From Erwinia pyrifoliae DSM 12163 (GTDB taxonomy: Bacteria; Pseudomonadota; Gammaproteobacteria; Enterobacterales; Enterobacteriaceae), in assembly GCF_000026985.1 (NCBI RefSeq), contig NC_017390.1, positions 327,431 through 386,183 on the forward strand: a stretch of 58,753 bases of DNA, in the 5' to 3' direction. The notes under the pieces are model-generated. The model was not told the origin of the DNA and did not search any database. It saw only the letters and a program-made list of their open reading frames with translations. The translations under genes were made by a program, and so were the position numbers. Positions 29,914 to 39,908 of the stretch are shown piece after piece (positions within the stretch are counted from its first letter, which is position 1; each line of letters starts with the position of its first letter).

Positions 29914-30085
29914 TCACAACCATTGTTGAATGCTGACAGTGCACAATGCACCTGTTGTGCTTTAGCCACATCCTGTTGCAGCAGCGCTGAAAATAGATTT
30001 TATCCGCCGGGATTAGCCCCAGATTGCGGACAGAACCCGGCTCCACCACGTTGATAAAAACGGACATCCCCTTGAGTCTTGCCAT
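29914..30085 (-). pseudogene. aaeR: Remnant of LysR regulator aaeR
   Basis: AaeR is the LysR-type activator of the aaeXAB efflux operon and normally lies divergent from it. From the ATG at 30083-30085 the frame reads MARLKGMSVFINVVEPGSV, matching the AaeR start MERLKRMSVFAKVVEFGSF. It then jumps to LIPADKIYFQRC, matching LTEAGRIYYQGC some 35 residues further on, so the helix-turn-helix is deleted. After that the match shifts frame (ALLQQDVAKAQQ...SAFNN against the AaeR AFNN region) and ends at the repeat near 29913. About 80% of the gene is gone. Confidence 0.8.
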
Positions 30086-30100
30086 GATTCACTCTGACTT

Positions 30101-30122
30101 AAAAGTGATTTAGATCACATTT
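30101..30122. promoter_or_regulatory. CRP-type operator upstream of aaeX
   Basis: AAAAGTGATTTAGATCACAT followed by TT matches the CRP consensus (TGTGA-N6-TCACA) with one mismatch and A/T flanks. It lies between the aaeR remnant and aaeX. AT-rich candidate -10 sequences (TATAGT at 30134-30139) follow. This would make aaeXAB or the former aaeR responsive to cyclic AMP. Confidence 0.6.
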
Positions 30123-30341
30123 GGTAGATAACTTATAGTCAACCGCGTTACTATAGCAGGAATGGGTTACCGTTTCGTTGTACTACTCCCGTTATATGCC
30201 GGTTCCGTTTTAAGCTGGCATTAAAAAAACCTGGTTCGGATCGACGTCTGACTGAGCGTTTATCATCACCTGCAAGCGTACTTCCCTGAACCGGAAGAAG
30301 AGCGGTGAGATAGCCCGGTAGCGTGTCTATAAGGATAAAAG

Positions 30342-30545
30342 ATGAGTGTACTTCCGGTTGTTGTCGTCTTTGGAATGTCATTCCCCCCCATTTTTATTGA
30401 AATTATTGTGTCACTGATGCTGTTCTGGCTGATACGGCGTGTGATTACGCCAACCGGACTTTATGACCTGGTGTGGCATCCTGCCCTGTTTAATACCGCG
30501 CTCTACTGCTGTCTGTTCTACGTTGTATCCCGAATGTTCGTCTGA
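30342..30545 (+). CDS. aaeX: Membrane protein AaeX
   Basis: AaeX is a 67-residue inner-membrane protein (DUF1656) with two hydrophobic helices (about 5-30 and 45-65). It is the first gene of the p-hydroxybenzoic acid efflux operon, directly before aaeA. Its exact role in the pump is unknown. Length and sequence match E. coli. Confidence 0.95.
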   Translation: MSVLPVVVVFGMSFPPIFIEIIVSLMLFWLIRRVITPTGLYDLVWHPALFNTALYCCLFYVVSRMFV

Positions 30546-30552
30546 GGTCATA

Positions 30553-31485
30553 GTGAAAACGCTAATAAGAAAAATTTCCCGTACCGCCATTACGCTGCTG
30601 CTGGCGATCGTCGCGATGGTGCTGATTTTCCGCGTCTGGGTGTTTTACACCGAATCACCCTGGACGCGTGATGCCAGGTTTACCGCCGATGTCGTAGCGA
30701 TCGCGCCCGATGTCAGTGGCCTGATCTCCGAAGTGCGCGTGCGCGATAACCAGCTGGTGCAGAAAGATCAGGTGCTGTTTACTATCGACCAGCCGCGCTA
30801 TCAGAAAGCGCTCGATGAAGCACAGGCCGATGTGGCCTATTACCAGGCGGTGATGAGTGAGAAACGTCGAGAGGCCGGGCGCCGCAACCAGCTGGGGGTT
30901 TCTGCCATGTCGCGCGAGGCCATAGAGCAGGCGAACAACGATTACCAGACTACGGAACACCAGCTGGCCAGGGCGGTTGCTTCACGCGACCTGGCCAAAC
31001 TGGACCTGGAGCGTACCGTGATCAAAGCGCCATCAGCAGGCTGGGTAACCAACCTGAATGTCTATACCGGCGAATTTATTACCCGTGGATCGACCTCGGT
31101 GGCGCTGGTAAAACAGAACTCATTCTATGTGCTGGCCTATCTGGAAGAGACCAAGCTGGAAGGTATTCGTCCCGGCTATCGTGTTGAAATTACCCCACTG
31201 GGCAGCAATCAGGTGCTGCGCGGCTGGGTTGACAGTATTGCCGCAGGCGTGACCAACAGTAGCAGCACCGTTGACAGTAAAGGCATGGCGACCATTGATT
31301 CAAATCTGGAGTGGGTACGCCTGGCGCAGCGTGTTCCGGTTCGCATTCATCTTGACAGGCAGCCGGGTAATCTCTATCCCGCCGGAACCACGGCGACCGT
31401 CGTCGTGACCGGCGCTCAGGATCGCCAGGATAAAGACATGCCACCGTTGATGAAGCTGATGCATCGTCTGCGCGAGTTTGGTTAA
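30553..31485 (+). CDS. aaeA: p-Hydroxybenzoic acid efflux membrane-fusion subunit AaeA
   Basis: AaeA is the periplasmic adaptor of the aromatic carboxylic acid pump. I choose the GTG at 30553, preceded by GAGG, giving [20 protein letters not shown] and 310 residues, the E. coli length; upstream codons overlap aaeX. One N-terminal membrane helix (12-30), a split lipoyl domain around [20 protein letters not shown], and a helical hairpin (about 85-145) are visible. It overlaps neither neighbour and leads into aaeB. Confidence 0.95.
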   Translation: MKTLIRKISRTAITLLLAIVAMVLIFRVWVFYTESPWTRDARFTADVVAIAPDVSGLISEVRVRDNQLVQKDQVLFTIDQPRYQKALDEAQADVAYYQAVMSEKRREAGRRNQLGVSAMSREAIEQANNDYQTTEHQLARAVASRDLAKLDLERTVIKAPSAGWVTNLNVYTGEFITRGSTSVALVKQNSFYVLAYLEETKLEGIRPGYRVEITPLGSNQVLRGWVDSIAAGVTNSSSTVDSKGMATIDSNLEWVRLAQRVPVRIHLDRQPGNLYPAGTTATVVVTGAQDRQDKDMPPLMKLMHRLREFG

Positions 31486-31498
31486 GGCGGGGCAGATC

Positions 31499-33457
31499 AT
31501 GCAGTGGTATCGTCTGCGCTTTCCAGTCAAACTGACCTTCGCTATTCTGCTGGCGCTGTTTGTCGGCTTTGAATTCAATCTTGAAACCCCACGCTGGGCG
31601 GTGATGACCGCCGCGATTGTGGCGGGCGGTACTGCGTTTGCTGCCGGGGGCGATCCGTTCTCAGGCGCTCTGCGCCACCGTGGGATGCTGCGCATCATCG
31701 GCACCTTTATCGGCTGTATTGCCGCGCTGGTGATTATGATTGCCACCATCCGGGCGCCCGTGGTGATGCTGCTGTTGTGTTGCATCTGGGCCGGGGTCTG
31801 CGTGTGGGTGTCTTCGCTGATCAAAGTTGAAAACTCTTATGCTCTCGGACTGGCTGGCTATACCGCGTTGATTATTGTGGTCAGCCTGAATGCTAATGGA
31901 TCATTGCTGCTGGCACCGCAGTTTGCCGTGGAGCGCTGTAGTGAAATCATTATCGGGATTGTCTGTGCGATCCTCGCCGATATGCTGTTTTCACCGCGTT
32001 CAATCAAACAGGATATTGACCGCGAAATTGATGCACTGCTGGTGGAGCAGTACCGCCTGATGCAGCTGTGCGTAGAACATGCTGATAAAGAAGAGGTCGA
32101 TAAATGCTGGGCCGGGCTGGTACGCCGCACCACCGCTCTTAACGGAATGCGTACTCATCTGATGATGGAGGCCGGGCGCTGGCACAAAATTGATCCGCGC
32201 CTGCAGGTGCTGAATACCCTGTCGCTGACGCTCATTACTCAGGCTTGTGAAACCTTCCTGATCCAGAATAACCACCCTGAGTACGTTCCGCCCCAGTTCC
32301 AGCTGTTGTTCAGAAAGCCGACGGCAAACGTTGCCGATATCCATCAACGCATGAAAACTATGCGTCGGGTCATCACCGCCAGCGGCACTAAAAATACCCC
32401 GACGACGATCGGCAGTTGGGTTGGGGCAGCCAGTCGTTATCTGCTGCTGCTGAAAGGGATCCACACTAACAGCAGTATCGGCCATCGCGAAGAAGAGATG
32501 CTGAATGTTGACCCGGTAGTGAAGATGCGTTCGGCGGAAACCCGGCATGCGTTGGTGAATGGGATACGTACTTTCGTGGCAACCGCCGTGGGTTCACTGT
32601 TCTGGTTGTGGACCGGCTGGACATCGGGCAGTGGTGCGATGGTGATACTGGCCGTCATTACCTCGTTGGCCATGCGTATGCCTAACCCGTTGATGGTCGC
32701 TAAAGATTTCCTGTACGGCATGATCGTCGCGATCCCGCTGGGGTCGCTTTACTACATGGTGGTGATGCCGAACACCCAGCAGAGTATGCTGCTATTGTGT
32801 ATCGCGCTGGGGCTGATCGCCTTTATCAGCGGCCTTCTTATCCAGCGGCGTCAAATTGGTGCGTTAGGTGCGCTGGTCGGCACCATCAATATCCTGACGC
32901 TGGACAACCCGATGCAGTTTGAAGTCAGCCCGTTTCTGGATAATGCCCTCGGCCAGGCGATCGGCTGTTTTGTCGCGCTGCTGGTTATTCTGCTTATCCG
33001 CGATACCTCTAAGGCGCGCGTCGGGCGCATTTTGCTCAATCGCTTTATGTATGCCGCCGTATCAGCGATGACCACCAATACCGTGCGGCGCAAAGAGAAC
33101 CACCTGCCTGCGCTATACCAACAGTTGTTTATGCTGATGAACAGCTTCCCTGGCGACATCAACAAGTACCGGCTGGCGCTGACGCTAATCATCGCACACC
33201 AGCGACTGCGTGCTGCTGACGTGCCAATCAACCCCGACCTCTCAGCGTTTCATCAGCAGCTGCGCCACACTGCCGACCGGGTGATCTCGGCCGGCAGCGA
33301 TGCGAACAGACGTGACTATTTTGAGCGCCTGCTGGCTGAGTTCGACGTTTACCAGCAAAAACTACAGCGGTATCAGGCTGCGCAAAGCGTGACTGAACCC
33401 GTTGCGCGTCTGGCGATGGTATTAAAGAAATATCAGCAAACGCTGATCGAGGTGTGA
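31499..33457 (+). CDS. aaeB: p-Hydroxybenzoic acid efflux pump subunit AaeB
   Basis: AaeB is the inner-membrane transporter (FUSC family) that expels aromatic carboxylic acids, a relief valve useful to a plant-associated cell. I choose the ATG at 31499, 13 bases after the aaeA stop, giving 652 residues; a TTG at 31478 would overlap aaeA. Two blocks of about five or six membrane helices (about 15-160 and 355-500) are separated by a large soluble domain, as in E. coli AaeB (655 residues). Confidence 0.95.
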   Translation: MQWYRLRFPVKLTFAILLALFVGFEFNLETPRWAVMTAAIVAGGTAFAAGGDPFSGALRHRGMLRIIGTFIGCIAALVIMIATIRAPVVMLLLCCIWAGVCVWVSSLIKVENSYALGLAGYTALIIVVSLNANGSLLLAPQFAVERCSEIIIGIVCAILADMLFSPRSIKQDIDREIDALLVEQYRLMQLCVEHADKEEVDKCWAGLVRRTTALNGMRTHLMMEAGRWHKIDPRLQVLNTLSLTLITQACETFLIQNNHPEYVPPQFQLLFRKPTANVADIHQRMKTMRRVITASGTKNTPTTIGSWVGAASRYLLLLKGIHTNSSIGHREEEMLNVDPVVKMRSAETRHALVNGIRTFVATAVGSLFWLWTGWTSGSGAMVILAVITSLAMRMPNPLMVAKDFLYGMIVAIPLGSLYYMVVMPNTQQSMLLLCIALGLIAFISGLLIQRRQIGALGALVGTINILTLDNPMQFEVSPFLDNALGQAIGCFVALLVILLIRDTSKARVGRILLNRFMYAAVSAMTTNTVRRKENHLPALYQQLFMLMNSFPGDINKYRLALTLIIAHQRLRAADVPINPDLSAFHQQLRHTADRVISAGSDANRRDYFERLLAEFDVYQQKLQRYQAAQSVTEPVARLAMVLKKYQQTLIEV

Positions 33458-33556
33458 GTTTTGCTCAGGCTGGCAGATAAGCTGTAATGTGGTGCCTCCA
33501 CTCGATTGTACCGTCTGGCTTCCTCTTTCCAGGTTCGCTCAGTAGTCAGAAGATGT

Positions 33557-33578
33557 AAAAGCCCCGGCGAACGGGGCT
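33557..33578 (-). terminator. Hairpin between aaeB and yhcN-like gene
   Basis: GCCCCG (33561-33566) pairs with CGGGGC (33572-33577). On the minus strand it is followed by TTTT. It may serve convergent aaeB and the yhcN-like gene. Confidence 0.55.
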
Positions 33579-33634
33579 AAAGTGATATTCCGGCAGGTTG
33601 ACAGAAAGAGATGGGCGAGCAACGACAGTAAAAT

Positions 33635-33654
33635 ACCGGTGCTGATGCACCGGT
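33635..33654 (-). terminator. Terminator of yhcN-like gene
   Basis: ACCGGTGC (33635-33642) pairs perfectly with GCACCGGT (33647-33654). On the minus strand ATTTTAC follows. It lies 11 bases past the stop codon of the leftward gene. Confidence 0.6.
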
Positions 33655-33664
33655 TTATCGTTGG

Positions 33665-33934
33665 TTATTTGTAAAGCTCGGCCGTGGCGTGATAGTTACC
33701 ATCGTTACGCGCTTCAACGACGCGGTAAGACGTTGCACCCTGGCGATCCGCTTTTTGTGACAGCTGGTGGCGGATTTCCATTGGCGTACCGTCAATCCCG
33801 CTAACGCTGACGGAGCCTACCGGCTGTAGATTCTGGCTGATGACCTGCTCGCTGGTGACCAGATCGGCCGCACCGGCAGCAAATGAAAGCACAGAAGCAA
33901 GACTTAAAGCAGCAATGGCAAAGGTCGTTTTCAT
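33665..33934 (-). CDS. YhcN/BhsA-family periplasmic stress protein, copy 1
   Basis: An 89-residue DUF1471 protein with a Sec signal (cleavage near AGA, residue 22). The single domain is typical: LQPVGSVSVSGIDGTPMEIR and the C-terminal HATAELYK shared with E. coli YhcN. Such proteins are induced by acid, peroxide or other envelope stress. It is a paralogue of the next gene upstream; the two share the HATAELYK end and overall plan but differ at many sites, so the duplication is old. Confidence 0.88.
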   Translation of the reverse strand: MKTTFAIAALSLASVLSFAAGAADLVTSEQVISQNLQPVGSVSVSGIDGTPMEIRHQLSQKADRQGATSYRVVEARNDGNYHATAELYK

Positions 33935-34045
33935 GATGACTCCATAATCGTTATTGCGCGGTAATCGGAAGGGATGAAAAACGTTTTTATACTTGGGATT
34001 ACCGCAAGGTTTTTTATTGATAGATTCTTTACGTTTACGCTTGGC

Positions 34046-34309
34046 TTATTTGTAAAGTTCGGCGGTCGCGTGCCAGTTACCGTTTTGGTAGTTTTCAATA
34101 ACACGGTAGGCGCTGGCACCTTTTTCTCGGGCTTTATCATTCAGCGCCTGCCGGATATCCATTGACGATCCGCTAACACCACTCACGCTGACCACTCCGA
34201 TCGGTTGCAGGCCTTTTATCTGATCCGTATTGACAGACTGAGCGGCGAATGCGCTAAATGACAGAGTAGAAAGCATGCCTAAGGCCGCAATAGTGGTTTT
34301 GATATTCAT
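34046..34309 (-). CDS. yhcN: YhcN/BhsA-family periplasmic stress protein, copy 2
   Basis: This 87-residue DUF1471 protein starts MNIKTTIAALGMLSTLSFSAFA and is the closer match to E. coli YhcN (MKIKTTVAALSVLSVLSFGAFA), so I give it the symbol. A Sec signal ends near AFAA (residue 23). It lies 111 bases upstream of its paralogue on the same strand, and E. coli has a single yhcN here. A role in acid or peroxide stress is known for the family only. Confidence 0.88.
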   Translation of the reverse strand: MNIKTTIAALGMLSTLSFSAFAAQSVNTDQIKGLQPIGVVSVSGVSGSSMDIRQALNDKAREKGASAYRVIENYQNGNWHATAELYK

Positions 34310-34804
34310 GAGATTTTCCTCGTCAACGATGGTTAACTTTTAATTGTTTGGATCTGCATCACAGAAACAATTATAGAACTAATAACGTGTAAAATTAATA
34401 GCAGGATAATAATATAAATGCGTTTACGCTGGCGCGGAATGGTGTTTTTAATAACGTAGAGTTATAAAAAACGCCTTTTTTTTGTACGATTACGCTAAAA
34501 TGGATTAAAAAACAGTATGTCAGGAGGATTTATCTATTCGTGCGCTTAGTTGCGGTAGATCACATTGTGAAAGAGATGACAGGCAGGTTTTAGTATAAAA
34601 AGCCGTCGCTTTAGCCAGTAGCAAATGCTGACATCAATGATCCCGATGCCGTGAAGAGACCAGGGTCGCTGACTGGCTCTGAAATGACCGAAAGATGGAC
34701 GCTGTCGCCGGGTTGATGCCAGAAGTTTGCCGACAGCGAACTGTGTGCTGAGCGTTCAGGCTTATGCAGAACGGTACGATGGCGGCGACAGAAGAGGGGA
34801 AGGT
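34310..34804. other. Intergenic region between argR and yhcN
   Basis: This 495-base gap holds the yhcN promoter on the minus strand and the argR 3' region. A dyad TCACATTGTGA is at 34560-34570. An 8-bp inverted repeat (CGCTGTCG at 34700-34707 with CGACAGCG at 34731-34738) might help end argR transcription, but no T run follows. The part near 34330-34500 is very AT-rich. I see no gene. Confidence 0.45.
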
Positions 34805-35278
<474 letters not shown>

Positions 35279-35320
35279 TTACCGATAAAATGGGTTATTC
35301 AGCCATCCCCTCAGCGGGAT

Positions 35321-35358
35321 TTTACATTATTATGCAATTAAATGAATTTTTATGCAAA
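35321..35358. promoter_or_regulatory. Pair of ARG boxes, argR autoregulation
   Basis: Two 18-base boxes can be read: 35321-35338 with core TACAT-TATT-ATGCA, and 35341-35358 with core TGAAT-TTTT-ATGCA. The consensus core is TGAAT-N4-ATTCA. They are two bases apart, the spacing I recall as peculiar to the argR operator. They lie 46-83 bases upstream of argR. Confidence 0.8.
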
Positions 35359-35472
35359 TAGCAAATATGGCATTGGCTCACTCACTTACCGCGCGGCGGC
35401 GCAGTCTAACAAATTTTTCCGCGAAAAAGAATTTGTCGACTCTGTGCTTTGGCGCGCAGAAAGTGAACGAAT

Positions 35473-35481
35473 TGTTATAAT
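35473..35481 (+). promoter_or_regulatory. Candidate mdh promoter, extended -10
   Basis: TG-T-TATAAT is a perfect extended -10 element pointing toward mdh, 236 bases before its start codon. The -35 region is poor, as extended -10 promoters allow. A dyad ACAAATT/AATTTGT at 35409-35436 lies just upstream and could be a regulator site. Confidence 0.5.
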
Positions 35482-35716
35482 GTGATGGTTGTTCAGGTTA
35501 GCGGTAAGGGTGTAATGTAACGCCGAATCACGGTAATACCCTGAATATCTGAAGTTGTTGCATTGTTAGCCGCCTGAGTTACCCCCGGTCACTGACCGTT
35601 TACAAAGCGCGGTGATGATCGCTTTCGCCGCGATGCGCACGCTGCAGCGATCTCATATCGGGCTTACCTGGGTTCCCCGGCACGCAAAATGCTTAAAATA
35701 TAATAAGGAGTATAGG

Positions 35717-36652
35717 ATGAAAGTTGCAGTTCTCGGTGCAGCGGGTGGTATTGGCCAGGCGCTTGCCCTGTTGCTAAAAACCCAGCTTCCGGCAGGTTCA
35801 GAACTCTCTCTGTACGATATCGCACCCGTGACCCCTGGTGTTGCGGTTGACTTAAGCCACATCCCAACTTCGGTCAAAATTGAAGGTTTCAGTGGTGAAG
35901 ATGCGACCCCGGCACTGAAAGGTGCTGATGTGGTGCTGATTTCAGCGGGTGTTGCGCGTAAACCGGGTATGGATCGTTCTGACCTGTTTAACGTCAATGC
36001 CGGTATTGTGCGCAATTTGATTGAGCAGGTCGCTGCGACCAGTCCTAAAGCGCTGATCGGTATCATCACTAACCCGGTCAACACCACGGTGGCCATTGCG
36101 GCAGAAGTGCTGAAAAAAGCCGGCGTCTACGACAGGAATAAACTGTTCGGCATTACCACGCTGGATATCATCCGTGCTAACACGTTCGTTGCCGCATTGA
36201 AAGGTCAACAGCCTGAAGAATTGAATGTTCCGGTTATCGGCGGTCACTCAGGCGTGACCATTCTGCCGCTGCTGTCACAGATCCCTGGGATCAGCCTCAG
36301 TGAGCAGGAGGTATCTGATCTGACTAAACGTATCCAGAATGCGGGTACTGAAGTGGTAGAAGCGAAGGCTGGCGGTGGTTCGGCCACACTGTCAATGGGC
36401 CAGGCTGCGGCACGTTTTGGTCTGTCGCTGGTACGCGCGCTGAAAGGTGAAAGCAACGTCGTTGAATGTGCTTATGTCGAAGGGGACGGAGAACATGCGC
36501 GTTTCTTCTCGCAGCCGCTGCTGTTGGGTAAGAATGGCATTGTTGAGCGTCGTCCTGTCGGAGAACTCAGTGCGTTTGAACAACATGCACTGACCCACAT
36601 GCTTGATACGTTGAAAAAAGACATTACGCTCGGCGAAGAGTTCGTTAAGTAG
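35717..36652 (+). CDS. mdh: Malate dehydrogenase
   Basis: Mdh oxidises malate to oxaloacetate with NAD in the citric acid cycle. The ATG at 35717 follows AGGAG and begins [20 protein letters not shown] with the NAD-binding glycine motif. The substrate Arg lies in [15 protein letters not shown] and the catalytic His in [13 protein letters not shown]. The length is 311 residues, against 312 in E. coli. It is divergent from argR. Confidence 0.98.
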   Translation: MKVAVLGAAGGIGQALALLLKTQLPAGSELSLYDIAPVTPGVAVDLSHIPTSVKIEGFSGEDATPALKGADVVLISAGVARKPGMDRSDLFNVNAGIVRNLIEQVAATSPKALIGIITNPVNTTVAIAAEVLKKAGVYDRNKLFGITTLDIIRANTFVAALKGQQPEELNVPVIGGHSGVTILPLLSQIPGISLSEQEVSDLTKRIQNAGTEVVEAKAGGGSATLSMGQAAARFGLSLVRALKGESNVVECAYVEGDGEHARFFSQPLLLGKNGIVERRPVGELSAFEQHALTHMLDTLKKDITLGEEFVK

Positions 36653-36667
36653 CATGTCGCTTTTTCT

Positions 36668-36687
36668 GCCCCATCGCCAGATGGGGC
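36668..36687. terminator. Shared hairpin between mdh and degS
   Basis: GCCCCATC (36668-36675) pairs with GATGGGGC (36680-36687) over a four-base loop. It lies between the convergent mdh and degS stop codons. There is no T run on either strand, so it may act as an mRNA 3'-end stabiliser as well as a weak terminator. Confidence 0.5.
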
Positions 36688-36690
36688 AGG

Positions 36691-37752
36691 TCACCGGCTC
36701 TGATTTTCTTCCGGATACTCTTGTACCGTTACGGGTAACGTTATTTTTTGCTCATTGCGACTGATTTCCACGTTGATAACCGTACCGGGGCGTATTTCTG
36801 CCACCTGGTCCATGGTTTCCAACGGGGACACCGCCGCCGTGCCGTTGACCCGGGTGATAACATCGTTGACCTGCATACCGGCGGTAAAAGCGGGGCCGCC
36901 CTGCTTGATCTCAGTGACCACAATGCCCTGTCCCTGAGGATGTTCCATATCATTATCAGGGCCGCTAAAACGCCTGAATTCCTGCCCGGTAATACCAATA
37001 TAACCACGAATAACCCGACCATCACGGATCAGTTTCTCCATGACTTTGCTGGCCAGCTTGGTGGGGATCGCAAAGCCCAATCCTTCCGGCGTTTCACCGT
37101 TGCTGCTTTTATCAAACGACAGCGTATTGATCCCCATCAGCTCGCCCAGCGAGTTAATCAACGCCCCGCCGGAGTTACCGCGATTGATGGAGGCATCCGT
37201 TTGCAGAAAGTCCTGATGACGTGAAGGACTGAGACCAACACGCCCGGTTGCGCCAATAATCCCCTGGGTTACCGTCTGGCCAATGTTATACGGGTTACCG
37301 ATGGCCATCACCAGGTCACCGATATGGGCAATACGCTGCGGATTGATGGGGATCACCGGCAGACTGGCGGCATTAATTTTCAGCACCGCCAAATCGGTCA
37401 GGTAGTCTGACCCTACCAGCAATGCTTCAAAAGAGCGGCCGTCCTGGAGATTCACAACAATCTGGCTGGCATCGTTTATCACATGCTTATTGGTAAGAAT
37501 ATAGCCGTGTGGGTCCATAATCACCCCGGAGCCGAGAATATCGCTGGCACCGTTAGCGCTGTGGTTATAGACATAGACCACGGCGGGTGCAGCGCGGCGA
37601 ACTGCGGCATTGTAGCTGACCGGCTGCTGGCCGCTGATGTCATCCGTTGGCGACAACAGGTAGCCACCGAGTCTGAGACCCGGAACGGCTAACAGAAGGA
37701 TGGCGGCGATAATCAGTCCGAAGATGGCTGAACGTATGAGTTTAGGCAGCAT
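36691..37752 (-). CDS. degS: Site-1 envelope-stress protease DegS
   Basis: DegS senses misfolded outer-membrane porins through its PDZ domain and cleaves RseA to release sigma-E. I choose the ATG at 37750-37752 (MLPKLIRSAIFGLII), giving 353 residues against 355 in E. coli. One membrane anchor (about 6-26) precedes the protease with catalytic His90 (TNKHV), Asp120 (TDLAVL) and Ser194 (GNSGGAL). One PDZ domain (about 260-350) follows. It is directly downstream of degQ. Confidence 0.96.
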   Translation of the reverse strand: MLPKLIRSAIFGLIIAAILLLAVPGLRLGGYLLSPTDDISGQQPVSYNAAVRRAAPAVVYVYNHSANGASDILGSGVIMDPHGYILTNKHVINDASQIVVNLQDGRSFEALLVGSDYLTDLAVLKINAASLPVIPINPQRIAHIGDLVMAIGNPYNIGQTVTQGIIGATGRVGLSPSRHQDFLQTDASINRGNSGGALINSLGELMGINTLSFDKSSNGETPEGLGFAIPTKLASKVMEKLIRDGRVIRGYIGITGQEFRRFSGPDNDMEHPQGQGIVVTEIKQGGPAFTAGMQVNDVITRVNGTAAVSPLETMDQVAEIRPGTVINVEISRNEQKITLPVTVQEYPEENQSR

Positions 37753-37830
37753 GCTTTTAAATGATAAATGAAGATGCGGGCAGAATAGCATGAGTTACGC
37801 GGACACAGTAGCCCGTGTCCGCGCAGGTGT

Positions 37831-39219
37831 TTACTGTAGCAGTAAGTAGATATTCTCATCGCCGCGCATAACGCTGAGCGCCAGCAGCGGCGGTTTAGCC
37901 GCCAGTATTTTGCGCAATTCCGCCAGGTTACGCACCGGTGTACGGTTGATCCCCACGATAACATCCCCTTTTTGCAGGCCGGACTGGGCTGCCGTAGCGG
38001 CTTTCTCGACGTCATCCACCGTGACTCCTTTCTTCGTGCCGCTTTTCGCCGCGCCATCGCTCAGGGTGGCTCCCTGTAACGCTGGCGTCATCAGTTCGAC
38101 GTTCATGCTGGTCTGGAGACTGTTATCCAGCTTTACGCTGACGGTAAGGGGTTTATCGCCGCGCACCAGTCCAACCTTCACCTCCTGTCCCGGTGGCGTG
38201 GTGCCGATCTTGACCCGTAGTTCAGCAAAACTGGCGATCTGCTTATCATCTATACGGGTAATAATATCGCCGGCTTTAATCCCGGCCTTAGCGGCCGCCG
38301 ACTGTGGCAACACCTCATTGACGAAAGCCCCATGCTGTACGTCGACGTTGAAGGCTTTGGCCATATCAGCGGTCATCTCGGTGCCTTTGATTCCAAGCTG
38401 CCCACGTTTGACTTCGCCAAACTGGATCAGCTGCTGCGCCAGCACCATCGCCATATTGCCGGGAATGGCAAAGCCAATGCCGATATTGCCGCCGCTCGAT
38501 GCCAGGATCGCCGTATTCAGGCCGATAAGTTCACCGTTGAGGTTAACCAGCGCACCACCGGAGTTACCCTGGTTGATGGCTGCATCGGTCTGGATAAAGT
38601 TTTCCAGGCCTTCCAGATTCAGGCCGCTGCGCCCCAGAGCAGAAACAATGCCTGAGGTGGCCGTCTGTCCCAGACCAAAAGGATTACCAATGGCAACGGC
38701 GAAATCCCCAACTTTCAGCTGGTCGGAATCGGCGATTTTCACCTGGGTCAGGTTAGTTGCGCCGATCAGCTGGATAAGTGCAATATCGGTTTGCTCATCA
38801 CGGCCGATCGGTTTGGCGGTAAATTCGCGACCGTCGCTTAACTGTACGCTGATGTTGTCCGCGCCTTTAACAACATGGTTATTGGTCAGCACGTAGCCTT
38901 TGGCCGCATCGATAATCACCCCGGAGGCCAGCCCCTCAAACTCAGGGGAGCGGTTATCGCCGTCTGCGCCCCCCTGACCGTTCTGGTCGAAGAAGCGCTT
39001 CAGTGGGTCGGGAATTTGCTGCTGCTGGCTGGCGCTTTCCTTTCCCTCAACGTGCACGCTGACCACGGCAGGTAACACCTTTTCCAGCATCGGCGCCAGG
39101 CTGGGCAGCTGCTGCCCTTGAACCTGTGTCGGGAGCGATGCGCCGGTGGCGGAAGCCACGTTCAGATGGAGGCTAATACTCAACGCCAATGCGCTTAACA
39201 AATATGATTTCTTGTTCAT
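37831..39219 (-). CDS. degQ: Periplasmic serine protease/chaperone DegQ
   Basis: DegQ is a periplasmic HtrA protease that forms cages around unfolded proteins. The ATG at 39217-39219 (MNKKSYLLSALALSIS) gives 462 residues and a signal peptide cleaved near residue 25. Catalytic His115 (NNHVV), Asp145 (TDIAL) and Ser220 (GNSGGAL) are followed by two PDZ domains (about 260-350 and 370-460). Pairing with degS identifies it as DegQ rather than DegP. Confidence 0.95.
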   Translation of the reverse strand: MNKKSYLLSALALSISLHLNVASATGASLPTQVQGQQLPSLAPMLEKVLPAVVSVHVEGKESASQQQQIPDPLKRFFDQNGQGGADGDNRSPEFEGLASGVIIDAAKGYVLTNNHVVKGADNISVQLSDGREFTAKPIGRDEQTDIALIQLIGATNLTQVKIADSDQLKVGDFAVAIGNPFGLGQTATSGIVSALGRSGLNLEGLENFIQTDAAINQGNSGGALVNLNGELIGLNTAILASSGGNIGIGFAIPGNMAMVLAQQLIQFGEVKRGQLGIKGTEMTADMAKAFNVDVQHGAFVNEVLPQSAAAKAGIKAGDIITRIDDKQIASFAELRVKIGTTPPGQEVKVGLVRGDKPLTVSVKLDNSLQTSMNVELMTPALQGATLSDGAAKSGTKKGVTVDDVEKAATAAQSGLQKGDVIVGINRTPVRNLAELRKILAAKPPLLALSVMRGDENIYLLLQ

Positions 39220-39303
39220 CGGACTAAGCTCTCGCAACCAGGAGTGGAAAAGGCACCCGCAAAGGCAGACAGTGGATTGACTGGCAGGAACGATCGCCTG
39301 GCT

Positions 39304-39326
39304 AAAAAGAGGGGCCAGGCAGCCCC
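39304..39326 (-). terminator. zapG intrinsic terminator
   Basis: GGGGC (39311-39315) pairs with GCCCC (39322-39326). On the minus strand it is followed by TCTTTTT. It lies just beyond the zapG stop codon and before the degQ promoter region. Confidence 0.6.
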
Positions 39327-39332
39327 ATCCGT

Positions 39333-39731
39333 TTATTTAACGGCGCGATCGCCACGCAGCAGGCCTGAAGCGCTGTCCGGGTAGTCACGCGGCATCTGTA
39401 CCGGTACCTGATCGTTATCCGCTTCGGATTCGGTTAACTGATAAGCAAACGGATTTCTCTCACCCGGCAGGTTAGGCAGCAGGTCATTAGATCCCTTTGC
39501 CATATGCTGGTACAGCTGGCGATAGTCGCGCGCCATATTGTCCAGCAGTTCGGCACTGTGAGCAAAGTGGTTGCTCAGCTCCTCGTGGTAATCCGCCAGT
39601 TCAGCTTTCGTTTTCTCCAGCTCGTACTGCAGGCTGTGTTGCTCGCGCAGTTTTCGATTACCAAAACGCATTGCCAGCGCGCCGATAATAATCCCAACCA
39701 CTAATCCAATAAGCGCGTATTCCCAGGTCAT
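39333..39731 (-). CDS. zapG: Cell envelope/division protein ZapG (YhcB)
   Basis: A 132-residue inner-membrane protein (DUF1043) with one N-terminal helix (about 3-20) and a long coiled coil (about 28-85: KLREQHSLQYELEKTKAELADYH). In E. coli it coordinates cell division and envelope synthesis. It lies between degQ and divergent zapE, as in E. coli. Confidence 0.93.
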   Translation of the reverse strand: MTWEYALIGLVVGIIIGALAMRFGNRKLREQHSLQYELEKTKAELADYHEELSNHFAHSAELLDNMARDYRQLYQHMAKGSNDLLPNLPGERNPFAYQLTESEADNDQVPVQMPRDYPDSASGLLRGDRAVK

Positions 39732-39908
39732 AATAACTCCCGTTTAGTCTTCGTTGTTCAGTAGGGCTGTTCCATTTAATACCCGTCACTATAACCGCTA
39801 ATCTGATGGAAGTGGAATCCTGTGGCAGCTTCGCTTAGTGTAGAACGACATTTTTTTTCGACGATCGGCCCTCTGGCTGGGTAATTTTTCAGGGAATGTA
39901 ACTAAATT

